A stretch of 64,000 bases of DNA from Cryptomeria japonica (Eukaryota; Streptophyta; Pinopsida; Cupressales; Cupressaceae): contig NC_081408.1 in assembly GCF_030272615.1 (NCBI RefSeq), positions 618,756,476 through 618,820,475 on the forward strand, given 5' to 3'. Below are positions 12,212 to 24,239 of this stretch, piece by piece. Both the position numbers and the translations under genes were made by a program. Every line of letters begins with the position of its first letter. Positions within the stretch are counted from its first letter, which is position 1. Under the pieces are notes generated by a model. The model was not told the origin of the DNA, did not search any database, and saw nothing but the letters and a program-made list of their open reading frames with translations.

Positions 12212-13079
12212 ATGGCAACAACTATTTTCAGGAACGACAGTCCTAAACTTGATGAAACTATATGGAAGATCAGAATGGAAACACATCTGAATTGCATTGG
12301 AAGAGATATATTGGATGTTACTGGCTATGTTGGTCCTACTTTGAATCAACCTCATCCACCAACATTGGCTAAGGACCTGGAGAATGATTGCAAAGAAAGA
12401 GAAGCACTTCTGAGCGCATTATCAAATCAACAAATCATGGGATTATCAGACCGATCTACTACTAAAGCTATTTGGGATAAATTGGAAACATTGAATGAAG
12501 GAGATACCACTGTCAAAATTGCAAAACTGGAATGTTACCGGGTCAGGTATGAAAATTTAAAAATGGAAGAAGATGAAAGAATTTATGCATTTATGGAAAG
12601 AGAATGAATTTTTTTTAGGAATACAATGTTGTGGAGGATCTTTAAGTGAAGATGAAATTGTTTCTAAGGTTTTAAGAGCTTTGCCACCGACCTACAAAAT
12701 GAAAGTGACTGCTATTAATGAGTTGAGAACAATGCCTAATACATTCGTTTCTAAAGTTACTTTGGTTGGAAAAATTTCTGCATTTGAGCTTGAAGAGTTT
12801 GGTCTTGTTTCTAGAGTCAAGATTGATTTAGCTTTCAAAGCATCATCAGCATCATCATCATCATCATCATCATCTGACAAAATTGATTGGAAAGCACTTT
12901 ATGAAAAAGAACTTGAAGATATGAGAAGAGAAAATGAAGAACTTGAAGCACTATTTGCAAGGAAGATGCCTAAAGGTCCAGTGGGAAGTAATTATGAAGG
13001 TAAAGCACCTTTCAAATATTTCAATTGCAATAAATTTAGTCATATAGCATCTAGGTTTCCTGATAGTATGCAAGACTAA
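12212..13079 (+). pseudogene. copia gag, frameshifted
   Basis: The first frame (12212-12607) has the gag-polypeptide/UBN2 pattern: WKIRMETHL near residue 24, AKAIWDKLE-like KAIWDKLETL near residue 90, then KLECYRVRYENLKM. A shift near 12600 moves the rest into the frame ending at 13079, which contains VLRALPPTYKMKV, a poly-Ser stretch and a zinc-knuckle relic. In the knuckle (YFNCNKFSHIASRFP) the first and last cysteines of CX2CX4HX4C are replaced by Tyr and Phe, so zinc binding is lost as well as the frame. Confidence 0.85.
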
Positions 13080-13299
13080 GGGAGGAAGCAAAACTAACAT
13101 ATAAGCCTAACCCTGAATATCAGAGATACATATTTAAGAAAAACAGAGATAAGTCATGATACTATGCAAATGAAGGTGTCACAGATGATTCAGACGAATA
13201 TCCAATAGATAGTGGATGGGCATTTATTTTAATAAAAGAAAATCCACCAGCTCCTATTGTCAAACTGATAGAGTAGGCACTGTCAACAAAAATTGATGA

Positions 13300-13700
13300 A
13301 AAGGATGAATGGATCATAGATAGTGGATGCTCTCATCATATGACTGGTTCGATAAAAGCAAATTCTTATCATTACAGGAAATTCATGGAGGTCTAGTAAG
13401 GTTTGACTATGATAAATCTTGTTTAATCAAAGGAAGAGGCACTATATCTCTGGGTGGTAAGCATAATACTGACAATGTTTATTATGTAGAAGGTTTAAAG
13501 CATAATCTTTTGAGTGTTGGTTAGTTAGTGGAAAAAGGATTTCAGTTACAGTTCAAGAATAGAAAATGCAAAATCATAAATAGAACTGGATTGGAGATTG
13601 CAACCAGTAATTAGACTAAAGGTAATATCTTTCATTTGAATACCAATGATAAGACATGTTTGATTGATCACATTGATGAAAGTTAGTTATGGCCTAAGAG
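13300..13700 (+). pseudogene. copia protease and pre-integrase region, broken
   Basis: The retropepsin active site is visible as WIIDSGCSHHMTG, with the DSG codons at 13319-13327. The frame shifts just after, continuing as GRGTISLGGKHNT and LKHNLLSVG before a TAG at about 13525 where the family has Gln (SVGQL). Further TAG codons at about 13612 and 13683 precede the LWxKRLxHVN signature of the pre-integrase domain. Confidence 0.8.
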
Positions 13701-13710
13701 ACTCTGTCAT

Positions 13711-14505
13711 GTGAATTTTGATTGCATTGTAAAGATCAGTTCAACTAAGGGAGTAAGGGATTTACCTAAGATTGTGAAACCTCATAATCTGGTATGTAAG
13801 GAATGTCAAATGGGAAAGCAAGTTAGAAAAACATTTATAAGCATTACTGAGAAATCCAATAATATTCTTGATTTAATTCATACTGATTTATGTGGTCCAA
13901 CAAGAACAAGAAGTCTTCAAGGAGATATATACTTTATGTTAATAATTGGTGATTATTCTAGAATGTGTTGGGTTACTTTTCTCAGGGAGAAATCAAAAGC
14001 TTTTGGGAAATTCAAGATATACAAGGCAATGGTAGAGAATGAAACTGGAAAGAAAATCAAATGTTTGAGATCAGATCAAGGAGGAGAATTTACATCTAGA
14101 GAATTTAATGCATTATGTGAAGTGAATGGAATCAAAAGACAACTATCAGCACCCCAGACACCCCAGCAGAATGGAGTTGTGGAAAGGAAGAACAAAACTA
14201 TTCTGGATGCAACAAGAACCATGATGATGGAAGCAAATCTACCTCATGTGTACTGGAGAGAAGCAGTGAATATAGTGGTTTATACTTTCAACAGAGTTCA
14301 CATCAAAAGTGAAACCGATAAGACCCCTTATGAACTATGGTTTGGTCATACTCCTACTCTTAAATACTTCAGAATATTTGGAAACAAATGTTATATTAAG
14401 AGAGATGAGTATATTGGTAAATTTGATCATAGAAGTGATGAAGGAATATTTATTGGTTATTCATCTAGAAGCAAGGCATATAGATGTTATAATAAAAGAT
14501 TGTAG
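13711..14505 (+). pseudogene. copia integrase
   Basis: This 264-codon open stretch holds most of the integrase. A zinc-binding remnant (CKECQMGKQVRKTF) is followed by the rve catalytic core with all three acids: Asp59 in HTDLCGP, Asp122 in RSDQGGEF and Glu158 in QNGVVERKN, spaced D-62-D-35-E. The C-terminal part (GKFDHRSDEGIFIGYSS) is typical of copia. The catalytic residues survive, but the polyprotein is cut by stops on both sides (TAG ending this frame), so no processed enzyme is expected. Confidence 0.9.
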
Positions 14506-14870
14506 AAAATCATTCAGAGTACTAATGTGAAGATAGATGAACATTTTAGAGGAGATTCAAGATCTATAGAATCGGTAGTTGAAATGATTATAAATGAACC
14601 GACACAGATTACACCGGTCAGAGTGAAGATCCAATCACACTGGCATCATCAGAAAACTCGACTGTGACTAAAGAATAACATCATGTAAGTGGAAATCAGA
14701 ATAAACCCAGGTATGTAAGATTGGATCATTCAGAGAATCAGATAATTGGAAAAAAAAATCAAGGTGTTATGACTAGAGGAAGATTGGCAAATGAAGAGGT
14801 ATGTTTAATTTCTCAAGTTGAACCGGCATCAATTGTTGAAGGATGTCAGGATAAACATTAGATAAAAGAA

Positions 14871-16331
14871 ATGGAAGAAGAATTAGAACAGATTGAAAAG
14901 AATAACACTTGGACATTAGTTCCTCGGCCTAAAGACAAAAATGTAATTGGAACTAAATGGGTATATAGAAATAAACTTAATGAGGATGGTGAATTAATCA
15001 AAAACAAAGAAAGATTAGTCTGTAAAGGTTATTCTCAAAAAGAAGGAATTGATTATAATGAAACCTTTGCACCGGTAGCCAGAAGTGAAGTAGTTAGGCT
15101 ATTTCTTGCATTCGCAGCTCACAAGAACTATAAAGTTTATCAGATGGATGTAAAATATGCATTTTTGAATGGAGATCTTGAAGAGGAAGTTTACATTGAA
15201 CAACCTGATGGATTTTCTTTAACAGATGATAAGGATATGGTTTGCAGGTTAAGGAAAGCTTTATATGGATTGAAGCAAGCTCCGAGAGCTTGCTATGCTA
15301 GATTGGATAAATATCTTCTAAAGCTTGGATACACAAAAGGTAATACTAACAATAATTTGTATTACAAAGTTACCAATGATGATATTTTGGTTATTGAAGT
15401 ATTTGCGGATGATATCATTTTTGGAGGTGAAGAAGGATTATGTAAAGACTTTGCTAACCAGATGCAAAAGGAATTTGAAATATCTATGATTGGAGAGATA
15501 AAAAAATTTCTAGGTTTGCAGATTTCACAAACAGATAAAGGTATATTCATATGTCAAACAAAATACTTGAAGGAACTTTTGAAGAATTTTGGTATGGAAA
15601 ACTCCAAACTGATAAGTACTCATATGACTACTACTGATAAATTGACATTGAAGGATGATTCAGCTCCTATTAATCCGACAAGGTACAAATCTATGATTGG
15701 AGAATTATTGTATTCTACACAAACCAAACCTAATATAATGAATGTACTATGTATTGTTTCAAGATTAGAAAGCAATCCTAAAGAAAATCATGAATTAGCA
15801 ATAAAAAGGATTTTCCGGTACCTACAAGGCACAATAAATCTTGGTTTATGGTATCCTAAGGATGACAATTTTGAGTTATGTGCATATACAGATTCAAATT
15901 GGGCAGGAGATGTAGATGACAGAAAGAGTACCACTGGCGGTGCATTCTTTCTTGGCAGAAGATTAATTTCATGGATAAGAAAGAAGCAGATTTGTACATC
16001 GTTATCTACACTAGAAACAGAATATGTTGCAGCAACAACTAGTTGTACTCAGGTATTATGGATCAAGCAAATGTTGAAGGATATAAAAGTAAAATGCAAA
16101 GAACCAATAATTATTCATTGTGATAATTCAGTAGCAATTGATATATCAAAGAATTCGGTATTTCACTCTAAGGCAAAGCATGTTTCTATTAAGTACTATT
16201 TTTAGAAAGAAAATGTTGAAGCAAATGAAGAAAGATTGGTTTATGTGAATACTAAAGAGAAAACTGTAGATATGTTTACAAAGCCTTTGCTTAAGGAAAC
16301 ATTTGAATATCTCAGAGAGCAACTTGGGTAA
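14871..16331 (+). pseudogene. copia reverse transcriptase and RNase H
   Basis: The open part covers residues 1-444. It has the RVT_2 signature [10 protein letters not shown], the first catalytic motif [12 protein letters not shown] (residues 90-101), [11 protein letters not shown] (130-140) and the catalytic box VFADD (177-181), where most copia elements have YVDD or YADD. RNase H starts at AYTDSNWAG (Asp341), with KSTTGG and ETEYVA further on. A TAG at about 16203 interrupts the last stretch, which continues to KTVDMFTKPL near 16280. A stop just before residue 1 replaces a conserved Trp (KHWIKAM-like), another transition-type loss. Confidence 0.9.
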
Positions 16332-16673
16332 TTTCCCCACCAGCAGAAACTTGAATGATGAAGATTGGCATCAAACCGACAGAGACTAATAGAAAAGAAA
16401 ATTTTGGCTTTGATGAAGGAGAGCTACTGCTTAGGGGGAGTAGTTGGTTGTATGTCAAGTTCTATTTTTTATTCTTAACTGCTTCAGCATTTGATGTCAA
16501 AGGGGGAGAGATATCTATGGAAAAACATTGTACTTTGGGGAGAGATGTATTTTTGGTTTTGGTTTTGTACCAAACTTTGTATTGATCTATTTTGGGAGAT
16601 TGTTGGTTTGTTGGTTTTGGCATTCTGTTTTTGGCACTTAGATGTTTTTCCATCTAGTGTTGCCATCAATGCC

Positions 16674-16684
16674 AAAGGGGGAGA
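16674..16684 (+). other. Polypurine tract of the copia element
   Basis: AAAGGGGGAGA, one base before the 3' LTR, is the expected plus-strand primer. A second similar tract (AAAGGGGGAGAG) lies at about 16499 and may be an extra or ancestral tract. Confidence 0.8.
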
Positions 16685-16685
16685 T

Positions 16686-17800
16686 TGTTGGTATTATGGA
16701 TGACTTCATCATGTGTTGCATTGGTTTTGTCATTGATGTCAACACTTGTCTTCTTGGAAGTCTACATTGTTGATTTGGCACTATGGTTATATTGGTTTAT
16801 CGTTGAACCGACACATTGTGTTCACTAGCATGGTCACCGGTATATGTTCACCAGCAGGATATATTGTTCACCGGTAGTGATGATAACTTCTTGTCATCTG
16901 GAGATCATTTGGTTATGACGAAGACATGGATTAGATGTTTGGATTTGGTGTTTTGCTTATTGGTCTAATCGGGTTGACAGATTTTCCTTTACTGCCAGAT
17001 AGGTCTAGGTTATGGACCGGTACATGATTCTAGATCAGCAAGAACATGATTTGGAAATGGTTTATTGATTGGATATTGTATTGAGGCCGACATATTATAT
17101 CGCATCAAGACTTATTTGTAATTGATTTAATTGTAATATCTTTGGTGAGTCGACCTTATATATAGGTCTGAGGCTTTGTATATATAATTGTAACATCTTA
17201 TTGAAGATTGTGATATGGTATGAGTGTGTGTGAATATTGAAGAGTGAAAATAAGCAGATCCCTTTGTGAATCACGCAAACATTATCTGAAGGTTGAAGGA
17301 AGGTTATGAAGGTGTTTGGCACTCATGTTCAGAGCTTAAACCGGTACTGAATCCAGCATTGCAGATGCTATTCTGAGGTAGTACATTGTTATCGGATTTA
17401 ACCATCCGACTCTAGTTAGTGTGACTCCAATTTTGTGATTGAGCAGTGAGCTCTAGGTGGTTGGCCTTTCTACATGTGCAAACCCCATTTGTATACACTT
17501 ACTATCTGTAATAGTATCATCTGATTTTGGGTAAGGTTTTCCACCATGGTTTTTCCCCTTACAAGGTTTCCACGTCAAAATCTTTGTGTCATGTGTTGTG
17601 GATGTTGTTTCTCTTTCTATTTCATGCATTAAGTTAAACTGGTACTGCTATAATTGTTAATCTGTTTTACCAGCACTTAAGTTTGGTTTACCGACACTGA
17701 GTCTCAAGCTAGAATAATCTATTCTGGTTTATAATTTATTGATAACTGATTCACCCCCCCCACTCTCAGTTGTCCTTCCCAGTTCCTAACAATCCTAACA
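16686..17800 (+). repeat. 3' LTR of the copia element
   Basis: TGTTGGTATTATGG to CCTAACA, with intact TG...CA ends. It differs from the 5' LTR at many scattered sites and in the length of the C-run, which supports an old insertion. Confidence 0.9.
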
Positions 17801-17805
17801 AAGGG

Positions 17806-18764
17806 ATTCCAACTGCTACAACTGTTAGGGAACAACAGGTAAATGATTTGATCTTAATACTTCTTTTCTTGCTATTACAGGTCCTTTTTAGCTCAATTCT
17901 GCTTCTCACATGCAAACTCTTCAATCTGGTTTGGCACACTCTTCTTCTCAAATCGCCGACACAAAAACCCTTCTCAAACTAGACCTAAATACACTTTATA
18001 GTTAGGTCAGTTACATAACCCTAACCAAATTCAAAAGACATTGAATTTACATCAAGCATGGAAAAACAATCCACCAAAATACATTACAGATCATTACAAC
18101 AAATTTCAAGACAATTTACACTGTTGAATGATCATCACACATCACCGCACATTGATTTGATAAACAATCAAACCCTTGTCACATTGTGCTAAGAACTTCA
18201 CTGTTTCTTAAGAAATTTGATCCTTGTACGTTTTCAATCATCTTCTTATCACTTCAGACGGACTTTGACATGTCACCACTAACTTATGAATATGATAAGA
18301 TTCATCGCCAAACCATAAATCATTACCAGTCAAAGATCTATCACTGGTATACACTCTTCTTTATAGAATTCATGACAACCTTTCATAACTCACTCAATAC
18401 ATTAGATCTGTTGATGTGGTTCTAGTCATAGACATACCAATGTTACAAACATATGTACCAAACCGCAAAACCTAACTCTTCTTCAATCGACCACACCAAT
18501 CTCTTGTTCATCACATTTTTCATGTTAACCTGTCTATCAACCGGTTCCACTACCGATTAGGCTTTACCAGTAGGTATAGATGACTTAGATAACTATCAAA
18601 ACATGGTTGTCATCAATGACAACACAAACAAAGTCATCAAACAAATTAACATAATCATCTAGCCAACAATCTCTACCATGACAACATATCAACTGTACCG
18701 ATCATCAACACATCTCATCATGTCATCTCATCATCAGTTATGTTCAATGCCAATAGTACTAACA
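17806..18764 (-). mobile_element. Reverse-oriented LTR, right part
   Basis: Continuation of 10531-11027 after the copia insertion and its AAGGG duplication. It ends near CAATAGTACTAACA at 18764. In reverse it carries the motif TCATTGATGACAAC, comparable to TCATTGATGTCAAC in the copia LTR. It has no coding capacity. Confidence 0.55.
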
Positions 18765-18839
18765 TGTTGAGAAATTATAATGAGGTATTTAATATCAAAT
18801 TACTAATTGCTAAACATTTGAGAATATCATATAACTAAA

Positions 18840-19874
18840 AGATTAACAATAAAGTAGTTGTGCCTTTGACTGTCGTTGTAGCCTCTACCGGCCCCCCTTC
18901 TGGCCTTGAGGCTACATCTCCTATTGCTCTTGTCCTTCAACAATGGTCTGTTCATGATAAGTCTGCTCCTATCGTTGTTTTGTAGCAACAATTTGCTCCT
19001 GCTACAAACAATTTTCTTGGCACATGGCTCTTCTGGGTGATTCACCTAGAATCCCCTATATGTTCTCCCAAATATGGCATGCTTTCATAATGGAGATCCT
19101 TTTCACTCTTTGGAAGGATAGAAATGCTGTTATTTTTTCTCACAGCTGCTTGGATATTAATGTTTTTCTTTATGCTAAAGCTTGCATTTGTAACAATGTT
19201 TTAATGCAGATTCAGGTACAAGCTGACAAGGTCGCCCTTGAGTTGGCCCACCATCAGGAGCTCCTTCAGCACTAGGGCAATGCCCCTTGTGTGATTGCTC
19301 GAGTACCGCTAGACTCTATCTCTGTCGATCGTACTCCACCCTGTGGTCATAGCTCCTCTGCCCACCACTCTTAGACCCCATGGTCTCAGCCTCCCCGCCG
19401 CCCCTCGGGCGGGAGAGATGGTGTCTGGCATTGTCGTTCAACTTCTTCACCGCAGCGTGTCTCTGGCTCGGGGTGGCCCTCTGATGCTCCTATGGCCTTT
19501 GCTCCTCCTACTGGTGCTGATTCTGGGTGGTCCTCTGCCACCACCTCCAAGTTTCCTCATCTGGCTTTGGCAATCCCGCCTCCCAGGCAGGAGGAAGGAG
19601 AAATTGACATAGATGCTGAAGATGGGTGGTCTGCGCCAGACCCAACTCCTGGCCCTGCTGATGTATGGGGCAAAAAAGATGACCCTGATCCTCCTCCCTC
19701 AGCTGCCCCTGCTTTGGCTGCCTGAGGAAGTTCTTTGATGAATAGCTTCTTCTTTTTTTTCTGTCGTTGGCCAAGTGACTCTCGTGAGGTGATGTCATAT
19801 CCCCCGGCCTTTTTTTGTGAATATGTACTTTTATATTTCTAATTAATAGAGAAGGCCTATTCATCAAAAAATAT
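18840..19874 (+). mobile_element. LINE 3' fragment
   Basis: The plus frame at 19024-19275 reads IWHAFIMEILFTLWKDRNAV, typical of the linker after the zf-RVT region of plant LINE ORF2 proteins. After a stop, an open stretch to about 19725 is rich in Pro, Ser and Asp (EEGEIDIDAEDGW). The end (about 19738-19874) has a T-rich run, GTTGGCCAAGTGACTC and finally CATCAAAAAATATT, an A-rich LINE-type end. The 5' end and most of the reverse transcriptase are missing. No RNase H domain is evident. Confidence 0.5.
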
Positions 19875-22030
19875 TAACTGTTTATGAATATGGAATTTTT
19901 TTTTTTTAAACATCAGATGGTTTTCCCTTTTTTAGGTTTCCTAAATCTGTAAAATTTATTATTGCAAAAATAAAAAAACTAACGTATTAAATTTTTTTGC
20001 ACCTTATAATAACTATACAGTTATTAATTTATAGCCAACATCAAGATAGATTGTGTTTTCAGTTTCTATTGGCTGCAACTTTGCAAGCATTTCCCTTTCA
20101 TTTATGTACAAAGTAAATGAATTGATCATATAGATAACTTGGTCATTCTAATCTAGAGAAACGTTCAAAAACCTCTCCAAATCTATCTCAAGAACCTTTT
20201 TGAAAATGTTTCAATTTATTCTTCTATTTCAAAATTTGTTTCGATTGAAAACAAGAGATGCTAAACGTCAAGTTCCCACCCAAAGTGTAAAGAGATAGAT
20301 GGGAAGAGGAGGAGGGAGAGAAATAGATAGAGGAATAGAGAGAGAGGAATAGAGAGAGGTTGATGGAAAAATAAAGGCCTTGATATGCTAGAATATGAAA
20401 ATTGTTTGAATGAAGGTTAAATTTTATTTTTGAATGTCAAAATAAAATTGTGAGGTTAAGAGAACCAAATCAATAGAAATTTTAAACTAAGCCAAAACAT
20501 CTAAACATATCTAAAATAATCACCTAAAATAAATTAAGAAAATCCCAAAATCATTTTGTATACATGCATAAAATTAAAGTTAACAATCTTATATTTATTA
20601 TTTAAATAAATTTTGAATATATAAATTATTTATATGTTTCTTCCATTAGTCAATATGTGAGTTTACAATAGGAGGTTGGTTAGATTAATTTATTTTTTCT
20701 AACTCTAAAATTATAATTAACTATAACTACCTAATCTTATATTTAAAAATCATTTAATAAAAATATTTGAAATAATAATAAAATTTATAATAATATTCAA
20801 TTAGAATCACAATAATAATATAATTGATTAAAAAAATTTATAAATATTTTAAGATTATTTTAAATTTTCAAAGAAGAAGAATATTTTGTTTATATTACAA
20901 TCTCAAAATTAAATAATTGTATACTAAAATAATTTATATAATTTAATTTTTATTTTGAATTTTAATTTGAAAAAATAAAACTTAATTGAAATGATTAAAC
21001 ATATTTTAATTAATTATAACTATAATTTTAATTTAATTAAAAACTTATATAATTATAATGATAATATAATCTACAAAATTATAATTTTAAAAATAAAATA
21101 TAAAAATAAACCTACCTCTAAATATAATATAAACCTATAACTCAAATATTAATAAAATAACTTAATATTAAATTTATCTTTTTTAAATAATTCAAATAAT
21201 TTTAAATTTTAATAAATGCTCATTACATTTATCAAAACGTTTTATGAAAAAGGTCAAATTAGATTTACTCAATGAAAAGTTTTAGATCACGAATGTGAAA
21301 TTATATATACAAATAAATTTTAAATAAAAAGTATTGAGCATATACTATTGACTAATATGAGGTCATAAACAATAAGAGAACTGCACGTAAATCGAGGTTG
21401 CAGGTGAAATTAAAGTGATAGTACATCGGAGTTAAAAATAACAGTTGTAAATAATTTTCAATATTCTTTCATTGTTGGCTGGTGACAAAGGATAAATATG
21501 GTATTAAATTAAAAAAAAAATGTATATAGGAAAATGGAAAGCACATTGCACATGTCAATATTATTATTATATAAAAAATAGATAAAAAGATATTTTTTGT
21601 CATGATTTGATATTAATTGGACATTTGAGTAATGGAAAAGAAAATTTTGTATCTTTTTTACAAAAGTTAAATTTTATCTCCATGAAATTTAATACAAACC
21701 AATCACATCATAGATAAATCATTTTTTTAATAACTTTTATTAAAAAATTTGCATGCTAATTTTTGAAAGGATAAAAAATTATTTTAGTTTTAAAAACTGA
21801 TTGGTTCGCAAGGACAATGATTAATAACTATTTAAGCCTTTTAATCTATGAGGAGGAACTAATAAAAACAATATTTATAAATATTGTTTATGAATTTTCT
21901 TTATATATTTTATTTAATATTTCAGATTATATTTATAATTTATTATCTTCATGATAATATATTATTGAATATGATCCCAAATGAATATAAATAGTAAATC
22001 TAAAAGGCATTCAAAATATTAATAGCATGT
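19875..22030. other. AT-rich gene-free stretch
   Basis: About 2.1 kb with long runs of A and T, especially 20380-21250. The only structured feature is a short GA-rich repeat near 20300-20360 (GAGAGAGGAATAGAGAGAGG). No gene, RNA or element is supported. Confidence 0.6.
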
Positions 22031-23467
22031 CAAATATTTAGAGATACTTTTTACCTGAAGCAGAGGGTCTCAAGGAAATGATTTCTGGATCTCAGATTTT
22101 TAATGACATCCATTCAAAATATGGCTGTAGCTATTCTGGTTCCAAAAACGTCCTACTATAGTAGAGAACAGATGTGGCAATGCTTCTGCCGAGCCCCACA
22201 GTTATTCTGTACCTATTCTGCAGTTTTTATGTCCACATTACACCAAAGTTATCAGTCATATAATAGTACGATTTTAAAGTCAAATTAGATACATCCCAAT
22301 CTACAAAACTTACAAAGTACTTTGTTTCCAGCCTTTCCAGCCTCTCTAATATTCAGTTTCTAGACCTTGAGACTTTATTATAGCGAGAGCTTTTGGGCAA
22401 GGAAAAGAAAGTTTACTCAATTATATAAATCTCAAATAGAAAACTCACTAGCTGGCTTCTCAAATTTTATCTCCACGAGCACCAGCACTGATGTGTTTCC
22501 CAATTCCTTCCCCTGGAACTTCGAACAGGGGAGGAAACCAACAAATGACTATTCATTAAAAAAAATTGTCAAAATCTCCTACATCAGTAACACAAGTTAT
22601 AACCTGGCCACAAACTTCATAACCACATCCATACCAGAAACTAAGCTCTCCCGATGTCCGAACCTCCAGAAGAGAGAGCATAAATCAAAGCGATGTACAT
22701 ATGAGGCATGGAGCCTTAACCCAATTCAAAATCTATAATTAGATAGACATGAATCATAATGGAAGATATTAATAGTTAATGATGATTATTGTGTTGTGTT
22801 TCTGATTTCAACAATATGTAATTTATTTGTATCAATATTTTGGTTCACATTTCATGATCCATTTTACTCTCAACAACTTTCTCATCCTGATATTAGATCA
22901 TGAAATATAATCCAAAACATTGATGCAAACAAATTATATGCAATTGAATTCGAAAATACAAACACAATAATGAATTATAATTTTAAAAAATTAACATCTG
23001 TATAGTTGATAGTTGTGTAATTGTGCCAAAGTGAAAGTATCAGGTCTGGTGTCCTATTTATTAAAAGGTTTAGATTCATACCTTGGCTTCAGAGCAAATA
23101 TACAAGTAGAATTCCATGCAATCTTACAACTTTCACTTTTTATCCTCCTCATGCGCGTCCAATCTTCATACTTGGTTAATAGGAATCTACACGAAAAACT
23201 TAAACTGCAGTATTTGGTGAGCCAGTTCTGGAGAAGATTATAGTGACAAGAAGCAATTCTTTTTTCTGAACTAAGACTACAGGTATTACAAGAGCTTTGA
23301 GTATAATCCAGTACAAAATTAAAATTTGATGTCCAAAACGTTTCTTCACACAGCTATGAATTAAAAGGGTTAAAGTCAAAACAGCCCTTAAGTATTGTAG
23401 TAGCGCTAGAACTTCAAACTTTATCACCACTACGGATGGTCTTGGTTCACTATAAATTCAACAAATA
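22031..23467. other. Unassigned sequence next to the RNase T2 relic
   Basis: Base composition is less extreme than upstream, and a 123-codon plus frame lies at 22367-22738, but neither strand gives a recognisable family. Some of it may be intron or 3' sequence of the RNase T2 relic at 23726-24128. I could not identify further exons. Confidence 0.35.
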
Positions 23468-23600
23468 TCATGTTATATACTTATTGTTTCTGGATTTGAT
23501 TGTGTGTGTAATTTTTATCATCAAAGTTTTGAATCATATTTGGTTGATGATAAAAATTACACACAATTGAATCCAGAAGCAATAAATGTATCATATAATA
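23468..23600. repeat. Foldback (hairpin) of about 130 bp
   Basis: TTCTGGATT, TGTGTGTAATTTTTATCATC and then, after a loop of about 20 bases, GATGATAAAAATTACACACA and AATCCAGAA form long complementary arms of about 45 to 55 bases with few mismatches. It could be a small foldback transposon (MITE) or a hairpin-RNA locus. No target duplication was identified. Confidence 0.75.
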
Positions 23601-23725
23601 AAATGTAGATAGCTCTAAATACCTTATTGTTTATTTACCCATTTGCGGCCAATGTTCAGAACTGTAATGGGGAACCTTAACCTTCTATTCCTAGACATGG
23701 AACACACAAAAAGTCAAATAAATAC

Positions 23726-24128
23726 CTGTGAGAAATCAAAATAGGTATTGAGGCCAGGAGCCATCCTCCATGTTGGGCCAGAGCTTATGAATGTGGAAAT
23801 CGGAGGAGGCATTCAGATCTAAGGAGAACAACATTTTCTATGCGTGTCACAATAGGATCCAGGCCACTGCAACAACCACAGGAGAAAAACTGAGACAGCA
23901 ACAGATTGCACCCATTTTATTTTAGTGGGCAGCATACCCACCTTCTGAACGAAGTAATAAAAAGCGAAGGTCTTTGCAGTTGCTTTGAGCAACAACAATG
24001 GAGATAACTTGCAGGAGCAACAGAATCCAGGCATAGAAAACTGTGCGGAGAGAACAGAGCCTAGGGGAGCAGTCAGTAGTAGTTATAAGATCAATGACCA
24101 TCATCTTTTTGTCAACCTCACCTTTCAT
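23726..24128 (-). pseudogene. RNase T2 (S-like ribonuclease) relic, 5' part
   Basis: RNase T2 enzymes are secreted endoribonucleases. The minus strand gives a hydrophobic signal-like segment, AWILLLLQVISIVVAQ (frame starting at 24128), and then, after a frameshift, FAFYYFVQK. A GT...AG intron of 75 bases (23867-23941) follows, and the next exon continues in phase as WPGSYCDTHRKCC. Together these match the family N-terminus (FYFVQxWPGSYCDT). A TAG follows CCSP, and another frame shows NASSDFHIHKLWPNMEDGSW. That is active-site segment I, with the Gly of IHGLWP replaced by Lys. The exon ends at FDFSQ before a GT at 23725. The second active-site segment (EWxKHGTC) was not found. The frameshifts, stop and missing 3' exons mark a pseudogene. 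Confidence 0.7.
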
Positions 24129-24239
24129 TAGTAGACATAGTAAGAGCCAAAAAAAATTGTAATGGAAGGTCCATTAATAAATATCAAATGTATCAATAGT
24201 GGTGCATTTTTTAGCTTTTTTGATAATAATTAACTCATT

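Larger units (their letters stand above)
11028..17800 (+). mobile_element. Ty1-copia retrotransposon, structurally complete, decayed
   Basis: LTRs of 1130 bp (11028-12157) and 1115 bp (16686-17800) flank a 4.5-kb internal region in the order gag, protease, integrase, reverse transcriptase, RNase H, which defines Ty1-copia. AAGGG at 11023-11027 and 17801-17805 is the 5-bp target duplication, so both ends are exact. The primer-binding site is perfect for initiator Met tRNA and a purine tract precedes the 3' LTR. Many stops, at least two frameshifts and many LTR differences indicate an old copy that cannot make its proteins. It sits inside a related LTR of opposite orientation. Confidence 0.95.

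Noticed and set aside
22367-22738. 123-codon plus-strand frame as a gene
   Set aside because: No recognisable motif, low-complexity Ser/Thr/Asn composition, and it lies opposite what may be intron or 3' sequence of the RNase T2 relic.
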